From: Treponema sp.
GTDB lineage: Bacteria > Spirochaetota > Spirochaetia > Treponematales > Breznakiellaceae
Assembly (NCBI GenBank): GCA_031255815.1
Contig: JAIRRU010000110.1
Location: 1 to 6,346, forward strand
Reading direction: 5' to 3'
DNA: 6,346 nt
The notes under the pieces are model-generated. The model was given only the letters and a program-made list of their open reading frames with translations, ran no database searches and was not told the DNA's origin. A program made the position numbers and the translations under genes. Positions 1 through 5,381 of the stretch are shown piece by piece; the stretch's first letter is position 1; every line of letters starts with the position of its first letter.

Positions 1-230
1 TTTCAAACTCAAATTTGCAGGATATGGAATGGAAGAATTGGTAACCACGAAGGCGGAATCGGAAACGAAGTTTCCGCGCCAACGGGGTTTTGGAACAGGA
101 TCACATTATTTGCAAAGCAAACGCCTACGGGTAAAACCCCGCAAGCCGAAACACAGGAGGCCCCGTCCGGGCGCTTCGGGGTAAATGCAAAATCGCCGGA
201 GCCTTGCAATCAATTCCCTCCAATCGATTC

Positions 231-259
231 TTGACATTCCGCCGGAATCCCGGTATTAC
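231..259 (+). promoter_or_regulatory. Candidate sigma70-type promoter of the thi operon
   Basis: A perfect -35 box TTGACA (231-236) is followed by a 17-nt spacer and TATTAC (254-259, 4 of 6 to TATAAT), predicting a start near 266. That would give about 190 nt of leader before the riboswitch aptamer. The spacer contains the dyad ATTCCG-C-CGGAAT at 236-248, a possible operator. It is the best promoter-like match found upstream of the aptamer; nothing closer (380-450) has a good -35/-10 pair. Assignment is by pattern only. Confidence 0.5.
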
Positions 260-321
260 TGGACTTAATCAACAACCTCGCCCTGAAGCCCCCCGCGAAT
301 CGGTGAGCGGGCTCTGTTAGC

Positions 322-406
322 GCGGTTCGTGCCCTTCGCGGCTCAATTTCCCGGCTGTTCGGTAAGCCGGGCGGGTTTATTGGGCATTTTAGCCTAAGCA
401 AGATAC
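322..406 (+). repeat. Dispersed intergenic repeat, upstream copy
   Basis: This copy contains a 21-nt module (322-342, gcggttcgtg...cttcgcggc) and a 20-nt module (387-406, ttttagcctaa-caag-tac). The first recurs exactly, in reverse complement, at 5063-5083 and degenerately in direct orientation at 5158-5180. The second recurs in direct orientation at 5198-5217 with 18 of 20 bases the same. Relative to the downstream copy, this one carries about 25 extra bases that form a perfect 7-bp hairpin (350-356 with 365-371). Two sequence-related intergenic segments flanking one operon suggest a dispersed repeat family; its genome-wide copy number cannot be seen here. Confidence 0.6.
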
Positions 407-454
407 CAACAGGTTCCGGAGGCCGTCTTTCGGAACCGCGCTGATCTTTTACAT

Positions 455-554
455 AAAAACATGGGGCGCCGGATAGTTCCGGCTGAGAGAAAGCGGCGTA
501 ACGCTTTTAACCCTTATTACCTGATCCGGATAATGCCGGCGTAGGGAAGTTTTA
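455..554 (+). promoter_or_regulatory. TPP riboswitch aptamer (THI box)
   Basis: The conserved TPP aptamer elements occur in order: GGGGCGCC (463-470), a P3 stem 468-473 with 478-483 leading into CTGAGA (484-489 region), an optional P3a hairpin 491-495 with 502-506, CCCTT (511-515), and the CTGATCCGGATAATGCCGGC-GTAGGGA block (521-547) that forms the pyrophosphate-binding side with stem 526-529/536-539. P1 can be closed by 456-460 with 549-553. In this family TPP binding stabilises P1 and shuts expression off. It lies 128 nt before the thiD start with an intrinsic terminator between, so it probably controls transcription of the five-gene operon below. Confidence 0.96.
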
Positions 555-602
555 CGGAGCGGACGGGGGTATTCCCGCCCGCCGGGCTCTTATGGCCGTA
601 TC

Positions 603-640
603 AAACGCCTTCGCGGAATCTTCCGGGAAGGCGTTTTTTT
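603..640 (+). terminator. Intrinsic terminator, riboswitch expression platform
   Basis: A perfect 10-bp stem (603-612 with 627-636, AAACGCCTTC/GAAGGCGTTT) continues after one mismatch into a further 5-bp helix (614-618 with 621-625). The stem runs into a T7 tract at 634-640. It sits between the TPP aptamer and the thiD ribosome binding site, the standard layout of an attenuator. A competing helix is possible: 549-557 can pair with 596-606 (9 bp with a 2-nt bulge). It would use the 3' strand of P1 and the first bases of the terminator stem, so it is mutually exclusive with both. Confidence 0.9.
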
Positions 641-681
641 ATCCCCGCCGCAGAAAGACCGGGCAGGGCCAAGGAGGAAAC

Positions 682-1536
682 ATGAAGAACGTGCTGAGTA
701 TCGCGGGATCGGATTCGGGAGGCGGGGCGGGTATCCAGGCGGATCTGAAGACCATGTGCGCCCTGGGGGTGTACGGCATGACGGCGATTACCGCGGTTAC
801 CGCCCAGAATACCCGGGGGGTCTACGGGGTACAGGAAATTGAACCTGCCATGGTGATCGCCCAGATTGAGGCGGTCTGCCAGGACATCCGGGTGGATGCG
901 GTGAAGATAGGCATGGTGTCCAATGCGGGGATTATCGCGGCGGTAAAGGAGAGCCTTGCCCGTTTTGGGCTGAGGAACATCGTTCTCGATCCGGTCATGG
1001 TGTCCAAGAGCGGCTATTCCCTCCTGAAGAAGGAGGCGGAAGCGGCGGTGCGGGAACTTGCCGCCCTGGCGGACATAATCACCCCGAATATCCCGGAGGC
1101 GGAGATCCTTGCGGGGATAGCGATAGCTAAGGGCGATGATATGCTGAGGGCGGCGGAACGCATCTCCGGCCTGGGGGCGAAGGCGGTGCTGATCAAGGGC
1201 GGCCACCGTCCGGGGGAGGGGGCGGACGACCTGTTCTACCGTGAGGGAAAGGCGCTGCGGCTTCCGGCAAGGAGGATCGGCACCAGCCATACCCACGGAA
1301 CCGGCTGCACCCTTTCCGCCGCCATTGCCAGCCGGCTTGCCCTGGGGGACGGCCCGGAGGACGCGGTACGGGCGGCGAAGGCGTATATCACCCAGGCTAT
1401 CGCCGATTCCTACGCCCTGGGGGGCGGCCACGGCCCGGTGGGGCACCTTGCGGCGCTCTACCGCCGGGCGGGCATGGATACGGGGGAAGCGGTCGCGCCG
1501 GGGAATACGGGCTCCGCGGGAGAGGGCGCAAAGTGA
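682..1536 (+). CDS. thiD: Bifunctional hydroxymethylpyrimidine kinase / phosphomethylpyrimidine kinase ThiD
   Basis: 284-aa cytosolic ribokinase-fold enzyme that phosphorylates HMP to HMP-P and then HMP-PP. Visible family motifs are [16 protein letters not shown] near the N terminus (residues 6-21, substrate lid and glycine-rich start), [45 protein letters not shown], and the anion-hole/catalytic signature THGTGC (204-209) followed by TLSAAIAS. Length matches the family (about 265-285); the last 20 or so residues are a Gly/Ala-rich tail. ATG 682 is chosen because AAGGAGG lies at 671-677 with ideal spacing and the family N terminus begins there. An upstream in-frame ATG at 592 would run through the riboswitch terminator. 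It is the first gene of the operon and its stop overlaps the GTG start of the transporter gene. Confidence 0.97.
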   Translation: MKNVLSIAGSDSGGGAGIQADLKTMCALGVYGMTAITAVTAQNTRGVYGVQEIEPAMVIAQIEAVCQDIRVDAVKIGMVSNAGIIAAVKESLARFGLRNIVLDPVMVSKSGYSLLKKEAEAAVRELAALADIITPNIPEAEILAGIAIAKGDDMLRAAERISGLGAKAVLIKGGHRPGEGADDLFYREGKALRLPARRIGTSHTHGTGCTLSAAIASRLALGDGPEDAVRAAKAYITQAIADSYALGGGHGPVGHLAALYRRAGMDTGEAVAPGNTGSAGEGAK

Positions 1537-2795
1537 AAAAAATGCCGATGCTGCTGCTTTGGCTTGGGGCGGCGATTTCCATTTCCGAAATTTTTACCGG
1601 GGGTATGCTGGCGCCCCTGGGACTCGCCAGGGGGCTTGCCGCCATCCTTACCGGCCACCTTATCGGCGCGGGCTTTCTGGCCTACGCGGGCTATATCTCC
1701 TTCCTCCGCAAGGCGAACGCCATGGCAAGCGTGGCGGAAAGCTTCGGCGCCGGGGGCGGCAGGATCATCGCCCTGTGCAACGTGGTGCAGCTTCTGGGCT
1801 GGACCATCGTCATGGTCGTGCAGGCGGGGAGCGCCATTACGGGAATAATCCCGGCCCTCCCCTTCTCCCTGGGCGCCTTTATCCTTGCCCTGCTGGTGCT
1901 GATCTGGGCCCTCATGTTCGGCAGCCCTGCAGGCCAGGGTATCCACAGCCTTATTGTGGCCCTTCTGGCGATCCTCTGCGTTGTGCTATTCGCGGAGGCT
2001 GCCGGGCCCGGCGGCCCGGCGGGGGCTCCGGCGGGAGGGGGGACGGGAAGCGGGCTTCCGGAGAACCCTATGAGCTTCATGCTGGCCGTCGAGCTGTCCA
2101 TTGCCATGCCCGTTTCCTGGCTTCCCCTGGTGGGGGACTACTCCTGCCGGGGGGAGGATCCCCTTACGGCGGCGCTGATGCCTTTTGCCGGATACTTCGC
2201 GGGCAGCGTGCTGATGTACGCCCTGGGGCTTTTTATCTCGGTTCAGAGCGGCGGGGATATTTTCGCCTTCATCGCCGCGAGCCCGTTCCGCCTTACCGCC
2301 TGCGCCGTGGTACTCCTTTCCACCCTTACCACCGCCTTTCTGGATCTCTACTCCGCGGTCGTTTCCCTGGGCCAGCTTACCGGCCCCGGAAAGGCGGGGA
2401 AGGCCGGGGAGGGGGAAGGATCGGGGGGCCGGGCAAAGCCCTGGCGGAGCCGGGAGCGGCTGTCCCTGCTGGGGGCGGGGCTTTTCACCCTGATCGTCTC
2501 GGCCCTGTTTCCGGCGGAACGGTACAGCGCCTTTCTCACCGCCTTCCTTACCGTAATCGGCATGGTCTTCGTACCCGTCTACGCCCTGTTCTTCATCGAC
2601 TTCCTGTTCCGCCGGGGAAAGAGGGGCGAGGTTCCGGCCTTCCCCCTCCGCCTCCTCCTCATCGCCGCCGCGGGTATCGCGGGCTACGGGATCTTTACCC
2701 GGTATGAACTGGGTATCCCCTCACTTTTGAGTATGGCCCTGGTATGGGCTCTCTATCTTATAAACCGGTACGCCGGAAAGGATCGTTTAATATGA
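1533..2795 (+). CDS. cytX: CytX-type NCS1 transporter, probable hydroxymethylpyrimidine uptake
   Basis: 420-aa polytopic inner-membrane protein with roughly twelve hydrophobic segments. The N terminus (WLGAAISISEIFTGGMLAPLG) and the mid-protein WLPLVGDYS motif (near residue 195) are typical of the nucleobase:cation symporter-1 family and of its thiamine-operon branch CytX, thought to import HMP. The thi-operon position next to thiD supports that substrate; uptake itself is inferred. GTG 1533 overlaps the thiD stop (GTGA) and has GAGGG six bases upstream; ATG 1542 is an alternative but lies too far from that site. Two Gly/Pro/Ala- and Gly/Lys/Glu-rich loops (about residues 157-175 and 285-302) look inserted between membrane segments, and each is encoded by a G-run cluster. 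The stop overlaps the thiM start (ATGA). Confidence 0.92.
   Translation: MKKMPMLLLWLGAAISISEIFTGGMLAPLGLARGLAAILTGHLIGAGFLAYAGYISFLRKANAMASVAESFGAGGGRIIALCNVVQLLGWTIVMVVQAGSAITGIIPALPFSLGAFILALLVLIWALMFGSPAGQGIHSLIVALLAILCVVLFAEAAGPGGPAGAPAGGGTGSGLPENPMSFMLAVELSIAMPVSWLPLVGDYSCRGEDPLTAALMPFAGYFAGSVLMYALGLFISVQSGGDIFAFIAASPFRLTACAVVLLSTLTTAFLDLYSAVVSLGQLTGPGKAGKAGEGEGSGGRAKPWRSRERLSLLGAGLFTLIVSALFPAERYSAFLTAFLTVIGMVFVPVYALFFIDFLFRRGKRGEVPAFPLRLLLIAAAGIAGYGIFTRYELGIPSLLSMALVWALYLINRYAGKDRLI
2021..2054 (+). other. G-run cluster (possible G-quadruplex) in cytX loop 1
   Basis: Five runs of three or more G on the coding strand (2021-2025, 2033-2035, 2037-2042, 2045-2047, 2052-2054) with loops of 7, 1, 2 and 4 nt satisfy the usual G3 quadruplex pattern. 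It encodes the Gly/Pro/Ala-rich extramembrane loop near residues 157-175 of the transporter. In DNA this GC-rich such motifs can arise by codon bias alone. Confidence 0.35.
2396..2428 (+). other. G4-class quadruplex motif in cytX loop 2
   Basis: Four runs of at least four G (2396-2399, 2406-2409, 2411-2415, 2423-2428) with loops of 6, 1 and 7 nt lie on the coding strand. They encode a charged Gly/Lys/Glu-rich loop (about residues 288-300) between two membrane segments. Four G4+ runs in 33 nt is a stricter pattern than the cluster at 2021-2054, but folding is not shown. Confidence 0.4.
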
Positions 2796-3619
2796 AAGAC
2801 GAAACAAGTTACATGAACGAAGCGGCGCGGATTGTTGACGCGGTAAGGGAACTGAACCCCCTGGTAGACTGCATCACCAATTACATTACCACCAACGATT
2901 GCGCGAATATTCTCCTGTCCTTCGGGGCTTCCCCGGCGATGCTGGACGTGCCGGGGGAATCCTACAACTTCGCCCGGATCTCCGGGGCCCTGTACATCAA
3001 CTTCGGCACCTATATCCGGGATCAGGAAGCCTCCGCCATAGAGGCGGTGCTGGGCGCCAGGGCGGCAAAGCGGCCCGTCGTGCTTGACCCGGTAGGCTGC
3101 GGGGCCATTAAGGGGCGCGCCGGCATCCTGGCCCATCTCCACGAGATTGGGGGGATAGACATTATCAAAGGGAACGGCGGGGAGATCCTGAGCCTGGCGG
3201 GAAAAGAGGCGAAGGTAAAGGGCGTGGACTCGGGCGGGGAAAGCGAGGGCATAGAGGAAGCGGTAACAGCCCTGGCCCGGCAGTACGGCTGCGTGGCCGC
3301 CGCCACGGGGAAAACAGACCTGGTAAGCGACGGGAAACGCCTTGCCCGTATTTCCAACGGGGTGGAAATGCTCACCAAGATCACCGGGGCGGGCTGCATG
3401 GCCGGGGCGCTTTGCGCTGCCACAGCCGCGGCCGCCGCGCAGACCGGAGGCGACCTGTTTACCGCCACAATTGCCGCCCTTGCCGCCATGAGTATCGCGG
3501 GGGAACTGGCCTACGAGAAGGCCCGGCTCCCCGGCTCCTTCCGTACCGCTCTGATAGACAGCGTCTATACCCTTACCGGAACTGCCCTGAAGGAAAGGGG
3601 GAAGCTGGAATGCCGTTGA
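2792..3619 (+). CDS. thiM: Hydroxyethylthiazole kinase ThiM
   Basis: 275-aa cytosolic ribokinase-fold enzyme that phosphorylates 4-methyl-5-hydroxyethylthiazole to THZ-P for salvage. Family blocks seen are CITNYITTNDCANILLSFGA with SPAMLD (27-52 region), LYINFGTY, VVLDPVGCGAIKGR, IIKGNGGEI, KGVDSG, AATGKTD, and the phosphate-binding/catalytic LTKITGAGCMAG with Cys202, ending with PGSFRTALID. Length fits the family (about 260-275). ATG 2792 overlaps the cytX stop (ATGA) and has AAAGGA at 2777-2782, nine bases upstream; the next ATG (2813) has no such site, and the in-frame ATG at 2744 lies deep inside cytX. Residue 26 is Asp in PLVDCITN, where the homologues I know have His (PLVHxITN). The end overlaps thiE by 10 nt. 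Confidence 0.96.
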   Translation: MKDETSYMNEAARIVDAVRELNPLVDCITNYITTNDCANILLSFGASPAMLDVPGESYNFARISGALYINFGTYIRDQEASAIEAVLGARAAKRPVVLDPVGCGAIKGRAGILAHLHEIGGIDIIKGNGGEILSLAGKEAKVKGVDSGGESEGIEEAVTALARQYGCVAAATGKTDLVSDGKRLARISNGVEMLTKITGAGCMAGALCAATAAAAAQTGGDLFTATIAALAAMSIAGELAYEKARLPGSFRTALIDSVYTLTGTALKERGKLECR

Positions 3620-4350
3620 AAAGAGGCGCCCTCCGGTTCCGGGGTTCCGGGGCAAGGGGAATCCGGGGGATCTCCGGGTTCCCCGGCGCTTTCCGGGACA
3701 AGGCCCGGCTGAGAGCGGCCCTGAGACTCTACCTCTGTACCGATCGGATCCTCTCCCTGGGGCGGCCCATCGGGGAAACAATCGCCGCCGCCGCCGCCGG
3801 AGGGGTTACCATGGTGCAGCTTCGGGAAAAGGAGGCTTCAAGCCGGGACTTTTACGAAATCGCCCTGGAACTGCGGGCCCTGACCCGGAGCCTGGGTATC
3901 CCCCTGGTTATCAACGACCGTCTGGATATCGCCCTGGCGGTGGGCGCGGAGGGGCTTCATATCGGCCAGTCGGATCTTCCCCTGAAAAAGGCCCGGCAGC
4001 TGGCGGGGCGGAACCTGTTTATCGGGATTTCGGCGGGAACCGTCGGGGAAGCCCTGGCGGCGGAGCGGGAGGGGGCGGACTACCTCGGCGCGGGGGCGGT
4101 GTACCCCACCGGGAGCAAGGCCGACGCGGGAAAGGCTATCGGGATAAAAGGCCTGGCGGCTATATGCGCCGCGGTCCGCATCCCCGTAATAGGCATCGGG
4201 GGCCTTAACGCCGGAAACGCCGGAGAGGCCCTCCGCGCCGGGGCCGCGGGAGTTGCCGTAATCTCCGCCATCCTCTCCCAGCCGGACATGGAAGAAGCCG
4301 CCCGGCGGCTGCGGGAAGCGGTTGACCGGGCCTCCCCGCGGGGTTCCTGA
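3610..4350 (+). CDS. thiE: Thiamine-phosphate synthase ThiE with an unusual N-terminal extension
   Basis: 246-aa TIM-barrel enzyme that couples HMP-PP and THZ-P to thiamine monophosphate and pyrophosphate. Conserved motifs seen are LYLCTDR (40-46), VQLREK (69-74), INDR (101-104), LHIGQSD (to 122), GISAGT, ADYLGAGAVYPTGSKADA (to 173, pyrophosphate-binding loop with Thr167/Ser169), and IGIGGLNAGN near the C terminus with GVAVISAI. About 37 residues precede the barrel, against roughly 5-15 in most ThiE proteins, and they are rich in Arg and Gly (RGSGARGIRGISG). ATG 3610 is the only plausible start: no other ATG/GTG occurs before the domain, and a purine-rich aagg...ggggg site precedes it. It overlaps thiM by 10 nt, implying coupled translation. 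A (GCC)5 run at 3784-3798 encodes five Ala. Confidence 0.95.
   Translation: MPLKRGALRFRGSGARGIRGISGFPGAFRDKARLRAALRLYLCTDRILSLGRPIGETIAAAAAGGVTMVQLREKEASSRDFYEIALELRALTRSLGIPLVINDRLDIALAVGAEGLHIGQSDLPLKKARQLAGRNLFIGISAGTVGEALAAEREGADYLGAGAVYPTGSKADAGKAIGIKGLAAICAAVRIPVIGIGGLNAGNAGEALRAGAAGVAVISAILSQPDMEEAARRLREAVDRASPRGS
3641..3684 (+). other. G-quadruplex motif overlapping a 13-bp hairpin at the 5' end of thiE
   Basis: Four runs of G (3641-3644, 3649-3652, 3656-3659, 3665-3669) with loops of 4, 3 and 5 nt form a canonical G4-class quadruplex pattern on the mRNA strand, 31 nt after the thiE start codon. The last two runs also belong to a nearly perfect hairpin, 3656-3668 with 3672-3684 (13 bp including two G-U pairs, 3-nt loop). 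The two structures cannot form together. The segment encodes the atypical ThiE N-terminal extension. Confidence 0.5.
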
Positions 4351-4351
4351 G

Positions 4352-5053
4352 GTGGCCCCTTCGCCGGCGGCGGGCAAAGCGGCCCCGGGGGACAAGGGGG
4401 CGGGGATTCAGCCGGAACTGCTGCGGGATCTCCGGGCCTTCCGGGGCGCACTCTTCGATTTAGACGGCGTCCTGGCGGATTCCATGCGGGTCTGGGATCC
4501 GATCTGCCGGGACTGGCTCAGGGGCCGGGGCGAAGAACCGGAACCCGGCCTGGAAGACCGTATCGCCCCCATGACCCTGGAACAGTCGGCGGGCTACCTG
4601 CGCCGGGCTTACCGGATAGAGCTTCCCCCGGCGGATATTATCAAGCAATGGGAGGGAATGGTACTGGATCAGTACCGGACGGGCATAGCCCTTAAAAGGG
4701 AAAGCGCCGCCATCGCCGGGGAGCTTTACCGGGCGGGGCTCAGGCTGGCGGTGGTTACGTCATGCTTCCCCGCCGCCTGCGAAGCCTTTCTGGATCGCCA
4801 GGGAATACGGCCCTGGTTTTCCGCCCTGGTATACGCAGGCGAAGGGGGGGGAGACAAAAGCCAAAGCGGCGTCTGGCTAAGCGCGGCCCAAAGGATCGGG
4901 GTAAAAGCAAGGGACTGCGTGGTGTTTGAGGATTCCCTCCACGCCCTGCCGGGGGTACGGGCTGCGGGCATGGCCTTCGCCGCCGTCTACGATCCCTCCT
5001 GCAAGGACTGGGACGCCCTCAAGTCCGGCGCGGATTTCGCTGTTTTCGCATAG
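4352..5053 (+). CDS. HAD-superfamily (subfamily IA-like) phosphatase in the thi operon
   Basis: 233 aa from GTG 4352. HAD motifs seen are I, ALFDLDGVLADS with nucleophile Asp36 and Asp38; II, VVTSCF with Thr136 or Ser137; III, Lys169 in GDKSQSGVW; IV, VVFEDS with Glu193/Asp194. A helical cap of about 80 residues between I and II gives a beta-phosphoglucomutase-like/phosphatase architecture. Motif III lacks the usual KPxPD prolines and Asp, so the substrate cannot be read from it. The gene follows the thiE stop by 1 nt, so it is surely co-transcribed; a role in dephosphorylating TMP or a pathway intermediate is inference. A TTG at 4322 would give 243 aa overlapping thiE; both starts add a low-complexity Ala/Gly/Pro stretch before the domain, and neither has a strong ribosome binding site. 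A G8 tract (4844-4851) immediately precedes motif III. Confidence 0.88.
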   Translation: MAPSPAAGKAAPGDKGAGIQPELLRDLRAFRGALFDLDGVLADSMRVWDPICRDWLRGRGEEPEPGLEDRIAPMTLEQSAGYLRRAYRIELPPADIIKQWEGMVLDQYRTGIALKRESAAIAGELYRAGLRLAVVTSCFPAACEAFLDRQGIRPWFSALVYAGEGGGDKSQSGVWLSAAQRIGVKARDCVVFEDSLHALPGVRAAGMAFAAVYDPSCKDWDALKSGADFAVFA

Positions 5054-5062
5054 GCCCGGCCT

Positions 5063-5217
5063 GCCGCGAAGGGCACGAACCGCACTAAAGCGGGTTAAAA
5101 GCCCCTCGGACTCAAGGGAATTGAAGTGAAGTATCGAAGTTTTCGGCGTAAAAGTTCGCGGGGTTCGTGTGGTTAGCGGCTATCCCTTTATCCGTACTTT
5201 TAGCCTAATCAAGGTAC
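5063..5217. repeat. Dispersed intergenic repeat, downstream copy
   Basis: 5063-5083 is the exact reverse complement of 322-342 (21 of 21). 5158-5180 is a degenerate direct copy of the same module (gcgg-ggttcgtg...gcggc), so 5063-5083 and 5158-5180 also form an imperfect inverted pair about 75 nt apart. 5198-5217 matches 387-406 directly at 18 of 20 positions. The arrangement resembles a palindromic intergenic element, but no transposase, target duplication or attachment site is seen. Confidence 0.55.
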
Positions 5218-5245
5218 TCGTTTCGAAACAAGCTTAGTAGGCACA

Positions 5246-5290
5246 ATAAAAAAAACCTCCCGGGAAAAGGAGGTGAGGAAACCCGGGAGG
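5246..5290 (-). terminator. Minus-strand intrinsic terminator with an anti-SD-like loop
   Basis: A perfect 9-bp stem (5256-5264 with 5282-5290, CCTCCCGGG/CCCGGGAGG) encloses a 17-nt loop. Read on the minus strand it is followed directly by T8 (5248-5255), the form of a Rho-independent terminator. On the + strand there is no T tract after the stem, so it is directional. The minus-strand loop contains TCACCTCCTTT (5276-5266), identical to the 3' tail of bacterial 16S rRNA; on the + strand it reads as a near-ideal Shine-Dalgarno sequence with no gene placed to use it. Confidence 0.75.
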
Positions 5291-5381
5291 CGGCCTGATA
5301 GGCGGTCGGTGTCAGGCAAGCTGTTCACAAGCACAAAACCTATGTATGTCGGTGTTATCATCTAAAACCGCTATCCTAGAC
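5248..5381 (-). ncRNA. Candidate minus-strand small RNA
   Basis: A terminator needs a transcript, and no convincing minus-strand gene leads into it. A promoter-like pair lies upstream on the minus strand: TTGACC (5416-5411, 5 of 6) and, after 17 nt, TAACTT (5393-5388, weak). This predicts an RNA of about 130 nt starting near 5381. Within it are a 6-bp hairpin (5317-5312 with 5298-5293) and the terminator hairpin with the anti-SD-like loop. It matches no RNA family I recognise (not 4.5S, 6S, tmRNA or RNase P). Existence rests on the terminator and is otherwise inferred. Confidence 0.3.

Larger units (their letters stand above)
1..455. other. Intergenic spacer upstream of the thi operon
   Basis: No convincing gene is seen. 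The + strand is open in frame 1 from the window edge to a TGA at 232-234 (77 codons, reading ...PPIDS). It has no recognisable motif and its base use is unlike the downstream genes, so a 3' gene fragment is possible but unsupported. The stretch is rich in small dyads: 60-66 with 70-76 (7 bp, GAA loop), 83-91 with 133-141 (9 bp, 41-nt loop), 161-165 with 177-181, 293-299 with 335-341, 350-356 with 365-371 (7 bp, 8-nt loop) and 412-418 with 431-437 (7 bp, 12-nt loop). None is followed by a real U tract, so none is called a terminator. It contains the promoter candidate at 231-259 and one copy of a repeat shared with 5063-5217. Confidence 0.6.

Noticed and set aside
9..209. Minus-strand 66-codon frame in the upstream spacer
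   Set aside because: Needs a TTG start, has no ribosome binding site or family resemblance, and lies in hairpin-rich spacer DNA.
210..401. Minus-strand 63-codon frame
   Set aside because: Covers the repeat module and the candidate promoter; its open frame is a by-product of the repeat.
412..437. Hairpin before the riboswitch as a terminator
   Set aside because: 7-bp stem but no T tract follows; better seen as leader structure.
592..681. N-terminal extension of thiD from ATG 592
   Set aside because: It would be translated through the intrinsic terminator, has no ribosome binding site, and the family N terminus and AAGGAGG site fit ATG 682.
601..1446. Minus-strand open frame opposite thiD (281 codons)
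   Set aside because: Antisense shadow of thiD with no motif; the same applies to 2753-3781, 3838-4395 and 1458-1946.
1241..2707. Long + strand open frame of 488 codons across thiD and cytX
   Set aside because: Overlaps two recognised genes in another frame; its product is Arg/Gly/Pro-rich with no family motif, a typical GC-rich shadow.
5045..5096. Terminator after the HAD gene
   Set aside because: Dyads are present but no U tract follows any of them on the + strand.
5209..5361. Minus-strand small peptide frame from ATG 5361
   Set aside because: It would read through the terminator hairpin and T tract, so a transcript ending there could not encode it.
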